Source: Bisporella sp. PMI_857
Lineage: Eukaryota > Ascomycota > Leotiomycetes > Helotiales > Helotiaceae
Length of the DNA stretch: 64,000 nt
NCBI GenBank assembly: GCA_021307315.1
Contig: JAJSPD010000054.1
Span: forward strand, 248,001 to 312,000
Reading direction: 5' to 3'
The notes under the pieces: model-generated
The model's input: only the letters and a program-made list of their open reading frames with translations
Databases searched by the model: none
What the model was told of the DNA's origin: nothing
Translations under genes and position numbers: made by a program
Shown here: positions 36,452 through 46,598 of the stretch, piece by piece
How the letters are laid out: each line of letters begins with the position of its first letter
How positions within the stretch are numbered: the stretch's first letter is position 1

Positions 36452-37705
36452 ATGTATCAATTTATTATGAGGCAATTGACAAGACTAGACCTGAACAAAG
36501 CCCTCCCTTCACCACCCCCTAACGAGAAACCGCTCCCTCTGACACCCCTATCAGCACCTTCGTCACTCAAATCTTTCGAAAGCAGCTGCCCGCCCTCGTG
36601 CAAACTCCCCATAACGCCTGCTACCAGCGACGTAAAGCCTCCTACTCCTACATAAGATCGTGATACTAAGCCACTCGGTAGGACTGGTACATCAATACCA
36701 TTCCAGAACAGAAGCTGCAATCCGCAAAGCTCTTTCTAGTAAAGTACGCTAGTTATCCAGAAGATGAGATCGAGGCTCGCATACTTGCCATCGTATGTCC
36801 TTAGACCGTTTAGTAAGGGTCGAAACAGCTAATTCGATCAAGAGAGACATAGCATGGAAAATATCTAAAGACCCGTGTATCGGCCTTTTCGATTTTCTTG
36901 TTCCTCGTATTAATGAGAATCTGCATTATCACCAACTCCTGCAACGATTGAAAGCTGGGGAAGCCTTCTTACATATTGGATTATCAATATTTCCAGATCT
37001 TAGACAGTTGGTCGAGGATGGCGTTCCGTCCGAAAACCTGCATTGGTACTTGATGATGCCGTTAATAGTTTGCTTGGATTCTGTGCTTGAATTGCTGATC
37101 ATGTTGCTGTAGCTTCGAGTATTTCGATTCAAGGTTTATCGATCTGAGCTACGTGCTCTTCAACGACAGAGATAAACTCAAGAGCATGTTTCTCTCCGGG
37201 AACTTGCTCCATTCAGGTGCGTCAGCAGGGCTCAGACAGCTGAATGGGAGAATGGATGTTGTATATGCCCCGTCCATACCACTATCGACATACCAGGAAC
37301 AAATCGTTTTCGCGAAGCGCATGGTAAAACTACTTCGTGGAAAGGGATCGATGCTTCTGGGGCTGCAAATTGGACATGTTGAATCTGGTGAAAAGGTAAG
37401 AGCTCATCCCAGCCTCCCCATGACAATGTCTCAACATTGCTGAGATGTGCCAATTTATGCCTCTCCTGACACTGATCCAGAACTGGCAGCCCAAGAAGGG
37501 CCATAACATATACCGCCACAACGCGAACACTTTCGAGAAGCTCTGGTCAGATATCGGATGCTGGACAGGCACAAAATGGAAGGTTGCTGTGGCCATGTGG
37601 CCATACTTGCCTGATGACCCTGAGGAATCGAGGGCGGTAGAGGCTTTGTGTGGATGGGTAGACCCGGGGTTGAGATGGTTAAGTTATGAGGTTGTGAGGG
37701 AGTAA
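36452..37705 (+). CDS. SAM-methyltransferase homologue (AusD-like) with eroded cofactor motif
   Basis: Exons 36452-36631, 36682-36792, 36843-37045, 37113-37395 and 37481-37705 give 333 residues in frame. The order of motifs follows the fungal meroterpenoid-cluster methyltransferase family: RDIAWKIS, GEAFLHIGLSIFPDLRQL (motif I position), DGVPSENLHCFEYFDSRF, LFNDRDKLKS, VFAKRMVKLLRGKGSMLLG, and YRHNANTFEKLW. Motif I in this family normally reads like DLGCCFGQDLR; here the Asp and the glycine-cysteine loop are replaced (HIGLSIFPDLR), and nearby conserved acidic and His residues are also changed. All five exons stay open and splice sites are intact. It may be a diverged enzyme with lost or altered SAM binding. 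No other biosynthetic gene is near. The N-terminus (exon 1) is the least certain part. Confidence 0.72.
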
Positions 37706-38536
37706 GAAACATGTTTTAATTTCTGCGATGAGAACTGAATAGGTTAATCATTCCGGATGAGAAAAGAAATATACTGAAAGTCAAAATCAACACCAATAGA
37801 ACAAGTTGGCCACTAAATATTAAGGATACATCAATGCCAATACCATGTACCTCACCACTTCAATTCCAAAAAAAAAATTGACGAGCCAAAAGTGCCTCAA
37901 GAGCTCGCGCTCAAAATGCTTGGGCAAACCCACGTATTGCTCCATGTCGTCTTCTCAAAGAAGTCATCCTTATAAGTCCCTCTCCCTTCTCCTTATAATA
38001 ATCTATACTGAAATTCAGTAATCCTATCTAGCTGATCTTTAAAATAATATCACATTTGTACCCTGCAGGAGATAGCATCAAGGGAACTATGGAATGCCTA
38101 AGCTGACACTAAAAATGCATCCCACGCCCTCGCAAAATGGGGAAATCTTCACCAGAATCAACTTACCACCAGGCTGCCCCACTGCCCATCCTAAAAGACC
38201 TGTAGTGCATCACCCACCTAGCAGAGACCCAACTCCCGCGCTCCGTATTTGATAAGATACCAGAAACAAATATGTGCCTTCTTTGCTGCTTGCCAACTTG
38301 ATAGGATAAGGGGTTCTTAGGACCCATTCTGATAGAAAACACAACATTACCTAGCGGATTATTAAATGCCCCACAAGTATATCATAACGGCTCATTACCT
38401 ATAACTTTCATTGTACCTAGACAATATGCATGCCTTCGAATTCTATGGCCGATACCATATGCTAATTGTCCCAATCCCATGCAATGACGCTCACAAAATC
38501 CGTAACGCCTCACGATGCCCAGCGTCAGAAGTCCCT
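37706..38536. other. Convergent intergenic region
   Basis: 830 bases between the 3' ends of two convergent genes; AT-rich, no gene seen. Confidence 0.5.
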
Positions 38537-39080
38537 CTATGGCTTCCCCTCCTTCGTCCCGCCACTCTTAGGTTTCGGCTGCCTCTCATACGCATTTGGG
38601 CTCGGCGCTCTGCCCTTTCCCTTCCCATGATCATGACCATGTCCATGTCCCCGATGTCCACCCCTCCTCCCGCCAACCGGCCGCGCACTCCCATCATCAC
38701 CACTATCACTCTCATCACTACTGCTATCGCTTGAGCTGTCATCGCTGCTATCATCGATGTTCTGCTTCGGCGCGTGGTATATGCAGCACACTATTTTTGT
38801 TAGCCTCTTTTATTCCTTCTCCCATTCGCAAATATGAGTACGAACCTTTGCTCTTTTTCCGTCCTAACCCCTCATTATTCACCACATCCTCCGCCCACTG
38901 AACATGTCTTTCACTACCTTCACCCTCCTCCAACGGCGCGCCTCGTAATCTCAGCACCGGTGCGGTCGTTTGTGTAAGCGTTACTGTGGCGGAAGGAGTG
39001 GAGGTGTTGCGCGGATTTCGAGATTGAGGTTCGCGCCGCCTGGGAGATGCTACTGGTCGTTGACTTGTGGATGTTGACAT
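38537..39080 (-). CDS. ypi1: Type 1 protein phosphatase inhibitor Ypi1 (inhibitor-3 family)
   Basis: Exons 39080-38846 and 38790-38537 give 162 residues. The conserved core is LRLRGAPLEE, RHVQWAEDVVNNEGLGRKKS and KVCCIYH, the last restored by splicing (AAAG joined to TG TGC TGC). RHVQW contains the RVxF-like PP1-binding element. The C-terminus is a Ser/Asp acidic run followed by a Gly/His-rich tail, typical of fungal Ypi1. The protein binds and regulates Glc7/PP1 in the nucleus, affecting glycogen metabolism, ion homeostasis and mitosis. Confidence 0.96.
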
Positions 39081-39555
39081 TATGTGTTCTGTCCGCTGGT
39101 GTCTTGCTTCTGGAAGTTGTGCGGTATAAACTCTAAGGCTCGAGATGTGGCGAGGCTGAATGTGGGGTGATTATCTATTTGTGATATTGTAAAGCCGAGG
39201 GAATACGGAAGTTCATTGACGGGTGAAGATTCACACAGAATATAGGTGCGGAATGGATATCGCTCGAAGACTAGTTCTGACAGAGGTGTGATGTCAGAGA
39301 GAGAGATGTTTTTGGTGTTTAAGTTTCAAAAGCCGGTTGGTTGTTTGAGTTGAGCGGTTCCCCCACATCTTGGTTTTCAGGAACCAGCATTCCCCAGGAA
39401 ACTGCATAATCCGCCAATCACCTAAGATGTAGATTGATTCGGCAAGGAAAACGTACATATTCTTTTTTTTTTTAGGCAAAGAACTTTATGTTATGAAAAC
39501 AAGAATATTGTACTCTTAGTAAGTATTTACATTGAAAGAATGTCTAGTGTTGATA
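39081..39555. other. Intergenic region
   Basis: 475 bases between YPI1 and the cysteine-rich gene; a T10 run near 39464 but no gene. Confidence 0.5.
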
Positions 39556-41088
39556 TCATAACATAACTAGAAGGGCAATAAGAACTAGCATCAAGCAAGC
39601 AGGGCCACCTCTCGCCCTTTGACTTATGTGTGCTCCACTAGGACTTCCCTTCTGCACAACTGCGGTCTGCGTAGGAGATAAGTATGAGCAGCTAGCCGTC
39701 CCACAGGCATAGCCTTCAGGACAGCAATTCCCCCCTAAACTAGCCGCACAGCTGCTCCAGCCCGTAGCACACTGCCCTGTCGGCACAGCAAAACCAGCTC
39801 CTGCTCCAACAGGCACAACAACAGTTACCGATCCATCTATAATGGTAGTTGAGCTGGTAGCTGGGCAATCCGTGGTCTGACAATCCCTTCCTGTCCTGCA
39901 GCATCCTCCACGATAAAATGCTGAGCATGCATAGAAGCCCGTTGGACAACTACCTCCATTGACGGGCGAGGAAGAAGTTGTGGGGAATAAAAATGACGAG
40001 CTATCGGTGGTAGGACGGATGGCACCAACTCCAGTTCCGGGGGTTGTTGCGGCCGTTGTTGTAGGTGAAAATCCTGATATAGGACTACACGAAGTATTTG
40101 GTGTACAGTTGTAGCCGTTCTCGCAGCATCCGCCTCCGAAGTTCACTGGGCATGCGTGCGAATTCTGGGAACATGCTTGGGTAGTTTGGAGTGCTGTGTT
40201 GGCGTCCGAGCTTCTCGAAGAGCTGATGGTGGTAATTCTTGTACTGGTTTGGACTGAGGATGAGGTTCCAATAGTGAAGGTTTGTGTGACTATCACTGTG
40301 ACTATAAGAGCTGGGTTGAAGATACCTATATGAACGAACTTAGGATATAGGCTTATTAGATTTTTGGAAATTAACTTACACCCAACTCCAGCACACACAT
40401 AATTCGGGATGCAACAACCTCCATACTCATAACTTCCACCTCCAGCAGCACAAGGCGTATTTGGCACCGCACAAGCTGTGATCGTGCCACCACAAGTACG
40501 GCCCTTCTCACAGCATCCCACAGAACCCAAGCCCGTATCTGTAATCGGAAAACATGTCTCATCCGTACCGCAACATGAATTCGGAGCCCCGATCGCAGAA
40601 CAATCTGAAGTCCCAACTGGGCATACAAATGCTCGTTTCTGCAGAGCAGCAAGTGCACCAGCCGCATCTCGAGCTCGAAGCTCTTGAGACAGAATCCGGT
40701 CTTCGTTATGTAGAGCAAACGGAGGTCGGAATGATATAGGCGTCGAAGCGTTTGCTGATAATCTAAGCTCCTCTTTCAAGTCTCGCGGCCGTATATGCTG
40801 CGCTAAAAGGACTTCTGCCTCTGGTTGTGCCAAACTACCCTGAAACTGCCAGTACTCCAGATAGAATTTCTCGTTTGGGTCGTCACTCATTTTCATGACT
40901 CCTACTGGACTTCTCTTGTTTTTCTCCCGTTTGTCTGCTGCAGCCTCCACCGCGCGGCGCCCAAATTGTGACCAGCTGGGACGATACCATTGTGCCTGCG
41001 CTAGTGAAGCGCTATCGGTACTCATATAGGACGTAATAAGAAGTAAGAGTGAAGCCGGGAGGCCGAGGAGCTCTGAGCCGACTCGCAT
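39556..41088 (-). CDS. Cysteine-rich, probably GPI-anchored surface protein
   Basis: Exons 41088-40380 and 40325-39556 give 492 residues. A hydrophobic N-terminal signal (about 1-28), an N-terminal domain ending in a KR site (LQKRAFVCPVG), then at least five repeats of a cysteine module such as CPVGTSDCSAIGAPNSCC, CPVNFGGGCCENGYNC, CPTGFYACSAFYRGGCC and GNCCPEGYAC, separated by Ser/Thr-rich linkers. The C-terminus is a hydrophobic tail (ACLMLVLIALLVML) of the GPI type. The 54-nt intron (40326-40379) is stop-free and in frame; retention would insert 18 residues. It is probably a cell-wall or plasma-membrane glycoprotein. I know related fungal proteins only as uncharacterised. Confidence 0.85.
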   Translation of the reverse strand: MRVGSELLGLPASLLLLITSYMSTDSASLAQAQWYRPSWSQFGRRAVEAAADKREKNKRSPVGVMKMSDDPNEKFYLEYWQFQGSLAQPEAEVLLAQHIRPRDLKEELRLSANASTPISFRPPFALHNEDRILSQELRARDAAGALAALQKRAFVCPVGTSDCSAIGAPNSCCGTDETCFPITDTGLGSVGCCEKGRTCGGTITACAVPNTPCAAGGGSYEYGGCCIPNYVCAGVGCKLISKNLISLYPKFVHIGIFNPALIVTVIVTQTFTIGTSSSVQTSTRITTISSSRSSDANTALQTTQACSQNSHACPVNFGGGCCENGYNCTPNTSCSPISGFSPTTTAATTPGTGVGAIRPTTDSSSFLFPTTSSSPVNGGSCPTGFYACSAFYRGGCCRTGRDCQTTDCPATSSTTIIDGSVTVVVPVGAGAGFAVPTGQCATGWSSCAASLGGNCCPEGYACGTASCSYLSPTQTAVVQKGSPSGAHISQRARGGPACLMLVLIALLVML

Positions 41089-42371
41089 CTTGGAGTTGAG
41101 ATTGGGGTTTGTTTGTAGACGAGTGTGATTGCCTTTTGAGGCGATACGAAATTAGCAGATATTACTATAGGTTATCCTTAATGTGAAGTCTAGTCTCACA
41201 GGTTCACTGCACCAAAAGCGCAATGTCTCTTGGTGTCGACGTGTGTGGGAGATACTTCCCAGTATTCAAAACTAGAACCAGAGCCAGCAATCAAATTATT
41301 GCGAAATTGGGAGGCAGACAGAAAATATTGTCGCATATAGATACAGCAAAATACTATACAGCAATAGTATCGTTCCCAATGATGAGTGACAATGAAAGTA
41401 GATGCTGTCCATAAACTTGATGGCGGGGCTTACAGATATCTTACTTGCCAGGTCATAAACAGATGGCTGGTAAATTGGAAAAAGGAACAATCAACAAGGA
41501 TAGATACTCAACTACTGGTTTTATAGACCAAATATTTGCATGTTATCTCCATTTGGGAATGTCAAGTAGATAAAAGGATAACTTGACCAGAATTAACGTT
41601 GAGAGGTTGTCACTGAAGGCTGGTGAATGTTAGACATGAATGTATATTATGTCAGCAAACCGCGCCTAAATCTGCCAAGGGTGTCGTACATGCAATTAAG
41701 GTTAGCAGTGTCGGCAAGAATCTCAACTCTGTACATAAGCTGTTCCTATTAAACTTTTCCTTTCAAGAGTAAAGACGATTCAAGAAGTGCATCTTCCGCT
41801 AGAGTCTCGTCTAGATTGTGACGTGATGTCCTTCTGACATCTGGCGACTCATGCTGTGACGCATTAGCATTGTAAGGTCTATATTTGCAGTCTAGCAAAG
41901 CATTGTTTCTACTTAGAACCATTTTGTTACATATGAGACACTACGGCTTGTGACTTCAAGATGAAAATATCACATCAAAGGTCAAAAATCAAAAAGTCTT
42001 ATCCCTAAAAGAAAATCTTCGACAGTTGACAACATGTTGGTGATCGTGTTTCGAGACTCCTTGAGGAAGGCTTCAAGCATCGATGGGAGAGAAAGACCAC
42101 AAAGCGTCAGTCGCAAATTCTTTGTTCCAGAAACCAACGCATGCACACGCGATGAGATAGGTAAAGCTACGGCATGCTAGACCGTAAGAAACACATGTAT
42201 CACTTCACAGCAATCTAAAACTAGGGTAACGGAAAGTGTATTTAACGGGGACTATGCTCTACGACCATACAACGCGTTGATTGACTCTTTGTGCATAAAG
42301 TCTGTAATAGAGCGTGTTTGTTCGACTCCAAGAAGTACAATACATCTGCTTAAGATTTACAACTCTTTTGA
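41089..42371. other. Divergent intergenic region
   Basis: 1.28 kb between two divergent genes, AT-rich, without recognisable features beyond short ORFs. Confidence 0.5.
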
Positions 42372-44561
42372 ATGTTCTCAGGTCGAGTCGCCATGGCAAA
42401 CCCAACCACGGGCATTGATTTCTTCTGCAAGATCAGCAGCCAACACTGGAATTTTGAGCAACTTTATTCTGCCTACAACTCGAATCCCAAGCGTTATATG
42501 CAGGATCACGTATCAGCCGCCATCCAGCTCCACGCTATCTTCTATCAAAACACCTATGATAGCACAGATTCAGAAGTTGTGTCTGAGATTGCAAAGAGCG
42601 AGGGGCTACTGAAAGCTTTCTGCCTAGCAAGATTCGTGGAGTTGCGCAAATATGGCGTTGAAGGAGTGGAATCTCTTCGGTCCGTAATTGAGGATGTGTA
42701 CAAGTACGCGGAGCAGTGGGAAGACGCTGAATTTCTTCGTTCGGTTTCGAAGTACTCGATGGACATGATACCCAGCGCTTATCTTGAGCACGATTACGTT
42801 GAGGTGTGCGAGCGTTGTCACGCCGACCCTAATTACGCCTTGAGCAGATATCAAGCTCGTCAACAAGCTCTGCCTCGACGACCGACGCCAAAGAGCGGTA
42901 ACGACTTTCATTTGTCAACCTACTACCGCCGCAAGCATGATATTGTTAACTACTGTTGGACGCGTTTAGCCGAGTTGTGTTTTTTTACTGGCCAAGGCCT
43001 CGAAGAAGGGATGCAGCAGATACAAAAAGAGGTGGCGGGGAGAAGCAGATGGCACAATGACGAGTTTCGGGCTACAATGCCGGCACCATCGGGTCCATTT
43101 TCAATACTCAGCTCTATCCGTAGCAAGGCTCAGTCTGTATTGACTCATCTTCGGTGGTCCTATCAGCAAAACCCAGCCTACCTTCGACAGGCGATCTCGT
43201 GGGAGTACAGATTTTTGTTATGGTCGTTGCTGTTTGCGATCGTCCTATGGGCCCTTGCTTATGTCTTGGATTGGGTATATTACACAGCATGGGAATGCGT
43301 GGCTTATCATGTGCCCATTTTTGGCACAGTATTTCAACATTGGTTTGGACCTGCGAAGCCTCCTTCCTGGGGATTTAAATGCCTGCGATCCATGTTTTCA
43401 GATACACCAGCGCCCATCTACGACAGTGATCCTGAATGGAATAAGGACTTCCTGAGTTTCATGAACCAGACGCTGGACCTAGCGAAGATAGGAATGACCG
43501 AGGTTGCACTCGTACCTATGATCACTACATCTCGGTATAATTTGGAATACGCTAGCAAATACATTAGTGCGAGCCCCAAAATTCCCAAGTCTGACAGGAA
43601 GCGAATCGAAAGAGAACTTGAAGCACTCATTGAAACGACTAGGGACCTGGGGCAACACTGCAAAAAATATGAAAACATGGTAGAGATTTTGTTGGCAAAT
43701 CTTGAACTGCATCTTGAGACGACGTTACATAAAGTCTCGTCCATTGTTAACCTTACTATCAAGCTCAACCGCCAGCTCCCACGCTGGGTAGAATATCTCA
43801 TTGAAGTAGGGGCAGATCTTTGCCTCGGTAGCATCACACAATCGCGGCCTGTAGTAGTTTTGTACTGTCTAATAACAATCTCGGTGGATTACATTTTAAA
43901 TTGCCAATATACCGAACAAGACGAGCACTGCGTTCGATATAACTCGATTAACCTTGACGAAGACATTGCCTCCAGGCTAAATTTCGTGGATAACGGCAGT
44001 GGAGGATATAATCTTTCACAGATATCTGCTGAGTGGGGATATCTATTTGCGGTCGTTAAGGCTGATATCACGGAGCTTCAAATCAAGGCGGCACAAGGGG
44101 AGGAAATGATAAATTCGATTGAACGTGGCTTTAGGAAAGTTCAGCCACTGGCCTGGAGGGTATACGAGAACGCTGGAAGGAAGGGCAAATATTTGGCAGA
44201 AGATCCCTGGCCTTGCGGATGGGGATTGGATGCGTGGTGCAAGTCTAACAAGCTAAAGGCAATAATGGAAAAGGAAGACTGGAAAAAGATAAGAAGCGAC
44301 ATACAAAATTCGATGCAAGCTTATAGTTGGGCAAAGGTACATTTTGAAAGCACTGCGCACATCCTTGAAAATATGGATCGCCAGGTCGATAGGATGCGCA
44401 GGAAGACGGACAGTTTTCACCTCTGGACCAAGGGGAATTCGGACGCGGCGTCACTGCGTGACTGGCTTATCGTCAAGAAACTACTCTCCAAGGATCTGCG
44501 ACCTATCCTCCAGCTCCTTAATGCTGCCCGTCGTCGAGTTGCAACTAAGGAAAGGATTTAG
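42372..44561 (+). CDS. Orphan 729-residue protein with central membrane segment
   Basis: I do not recognise this gene. It is one uninterrupted ORF of 729 codons, unusual next to multi-exon neighbours. The second ATG at 42393 (context CGCCATGG) is a better start than 42372. Residues about 285-312 are strongly hydrophobic (FLLWSLLFAIVLWALAYVL), a probable transmembrane hairpin; another hydrophobic stretch near 500 (VVVLYCLITISV) could be a second. The C-terminal half is charged and helical with possible coiled coils around 405-470 and 590-700. The cytosolic N-terminal part has many aromatic residues and a CxxC (EVCERC). The length and continuous frame argue for a real, possibly lineage-restricted gene. 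Confidence 0.75.
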   Translation: MFSGRVAMANPTTGIDFFCKISSQHWNFEQLYSAYNSNPKRYMQDHVSAAIQLHAIFYQNTYDSTDSEVVSEIAKSEGLLKAFCLARFVELRKYGVEGVESLRSVIEDVYKYAEQWEDAEFLRSVSKYSMDMIPSAYLEHDYVEVCERCHADPNYALSRYQARQQALPRRPTPKSGNDFHLSTYYRRKHDIVNYCWTRLAELCFFTGQGLEEGMQQIQKEVAGRSRWHNDEFRATMPAPSGPFSILSSIRSKAQSVLTHLRWSYQQNPAYLRQAISWEYRFLLWSLLFAIVLWALAYVLDWVYYTAWECVAYHVPIFGTVFQHWFGPAKPPSWGFKCLRSMFSDTPAPIYDSDPEWNKDFLSFMNQTLDLAKIGMTEVALVPMITTSRYNLEYASKYISASPKIPKSDRKRIERELEALIETTRDLGQHCKKYENMVEILLANLELHLETTLHKVSSIVNLTIKLNRQLPRWVEYLIEVGADLCLGSITQSRPVVVLYCLITISVDYILNCQYTEQDEHCVRYNSINLDEDIASRLNFVDNGSGGYNLSQISAEWGYLFAVVKADITELQIKAAQGEEMINSIERGFRKVQPLAWRVYENAGRKGKYLAEDPWPCGWGLDAWCKSNKLKAIMEKEDWKKIRSDIQNSMQAYSWAKVHFESTAHILENMDRQVDRMRRKTDSFHLWTKGNSDAASLRDWLIVKKLLSKDLRPILQLLNAARRRVATKERI

Positions 44562-45302
44562 GCTAGCAGGATTATTATTTTTCAGGGTCGCGTAATGCTG
44601 CATTCCTGAGTCTGAATTGAAGGTGCAAGTACCTACCTAGACAAATCCATCGATTGGTTTACAGGACAATCATACATACGATGCTTTACGCATTTCCTTT
44701 TTCCAAGAGCTTACGGCAGTTCTTGGCTCTATCTCAATGCCTCTTAAATTCCTGAACTCCGCAGCTCCGAACTGCACCTTTGTGTGGATAGCAAGTTGTA
44801 AATGCTCCCAAAAACAGTTTTGGCCAGCCACAATAGGTTGGGAGGGTGTCCTCAGAAACATACAATTCGTTAAATACTGTAGGTTTATAGTGCAATTTTT
44901 GCTGTGTACAGTCACAGAAGGCATTTTGATCACCGATGGTGAGCAAGAAGTGCAACGTTATCAACAACAATGATACGTACACATTTTCGCAGCGTCCTTG
45001 GTTAGGCACGCTGCCATTACTAAAAGTGGACACCAAACATATATATATATATATATATGCCAAGACAATCACATGACAATACAAATAGCTAGCGTTATAG
45101 TCATCTTGTGTCGCAACCCCACTCTTCCCGTAGTATAACCATAAAAAGTAAATCCCATCCTTGTTTTAAATAAAAATATAGGGGGGATATTACCAATCCC
45201 AATTATTCCGCGTGATCCCGTGATCGAGCCTCAGCTCTGACGACGCCGACAAAAGCTCCCTAGAAAACATCTCCGCAAATCACATAGCGCAACGGAAGAA
45301 GC
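44562..45302. other. Intergenic region with AT microsatellite
   Basis: 740 bases, including an (AT)10 run at 45039-45058. No gene seen. Confidence 0.5.
45039..45058. repeat. (AT)10 microsatellite
   Basis: Direct observation of a pure AT dinucleotide run. Confidence 0.95.
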
Positions 45303-46016
45303 ATGGCACGTACGGATGAGGCCGAAGCCTTCTTTCACGCTGTTTATAGCGCGATCCAGGAAATACCGTATGGGAAAGTGACCAGTTACGGGCACATTGC
45401 GAAGCTAGTGGGTACTCGTAAGTTTGATCAGCGCTCTGCCGGTGCCTGCCAGATTCTGCGTCGAGTTTTGGGCTGGTATCGGCTCTATGATGGGTTTTAC
45501 TTTATTTCATAAATATATATATATATGAAGCAATATTCACAAGTGCTTGCCCATTCAGGGTTTCAGAGGGGCGGGGGTTTAATTGGTGTCGAAATCAGAG
45601 GACCAAAGCCAAAGATTGATAAAAGCAAACATGCAAGACTAACACCCCGTCACAGCACAGAGACCGAGACAAGTTGGCGTCTGCCTTAAGCATCTTCCAT
45701 CAGATCCTTCTCACACGTTCCACAATGGTAATGTTCCCTGGCAGAGAGTGATCAACTCACAGGGCATTATCTCGCCCCGGTATACCACTTAATCGTCCAC
45801 CCAACCCTCTACTTGAACTGACAACTTCCCAGGGGACATCCGTCCGGAGCCGCTCACCAAGCTCAAGTGTTACGAGGCGAAGGTGTAACCGTCAACACCA
45901 GCGCGATGGGTGAATTGAGAATAGATTTAGGCGAGTACGGTTGGTTTCCAAGACAGCTTCCGAGCGAGGAAGCTGCTGGCTTGGCTCCCCATATCGAATC
46001 AGACGAAGAACACTAA
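45303..46016 (+). CDS. atl1: Alkyltransferase-like DNA repair protein (ATL1 type)
   Basis: Exons 45303-45417, 45656-45779 and 45833-46016 give 140 residues. The fold is that of the O6-alkylguanine-DNA alkyltransferase DNA-binding domain: EIPYGKVTSYGHIAKLVGTP, QRPRQVGVCLKHLP, then NVPWQRVINSQGIISPRG. The catalytic cysteine of MGMT (PCHRV) is tryptophan here (PWQRV), exactly as in fission yeast Atl1. ATL proteins flip and bind O6-alkylguanine without repairing it and hand the lesion to nucleotide excision repair. The first intron is 238 nt, four times longer than the local norm, and holds an AT run; reading through it gives a misleading 69-residue ORF. All three exons are needed to rebuild the domain. 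Confidence 0.93.
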
Positions 46017-46598
46017 TAGACAAAACGGTGAGATGGGAATCACAGGTAAAAATAGTGGTTGGTGGAAAAGGCAATTGAAGACTTAAAAGCTATGAAGTAG
46101 GATAGAAGAAGCATCTATCACAACCTTTTGAAACCCTTCAGAAGCCACTCCATCTAATGTAATAACCATGGTCCAAATCTCTGCCACTCTCTCAGCTTCG
46201 CCACTCCATTGTGTCTTCCAATGAGAATAGGCCCCTCCCGTCCTCCCATGCTGATTGGCGAAGTGTCAGATGTCCAATCTTATTGAAAGCAGGTATCGAG
46301 CGATTGTTGACTAGATCTGTTGATTTGATATCAGATATGTTCAGAAGTGTAGTATGCGTACCCACAGCAAGTAAATTCCGAGTTGTCTACCGAATGACTT
46401 AGCTATGTGGGACGTGTCATAATGTAACTCTCTGGCCTCTCATCTTTTCCACCGCAACGTGGAGCACTGGGATCCCTTGCCATATAGTCACCCAGAATAA
46501 AGCATTGGGCAGGAACCCAGAGAGTGCTAAACTAATTCCTGCATGATGCATGTGCATCGGCGCTGCAATTCTTCGCCTTTGGTCTTCAAATTGACGGC
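46017..46598. other. Convergent intergenic region
   Basis: 580 bases between the 3' ends of ATL1 and PBP1; no gene seen. Confidence 0.5.

Noticed and set aside
45303..45512. 69-residue MGMT-like ORF read as a complete short gene
   Set aside because: Only the first 38 residues are homologous; the rest is intron. Splicing at 45418 restores the full ATL domain.
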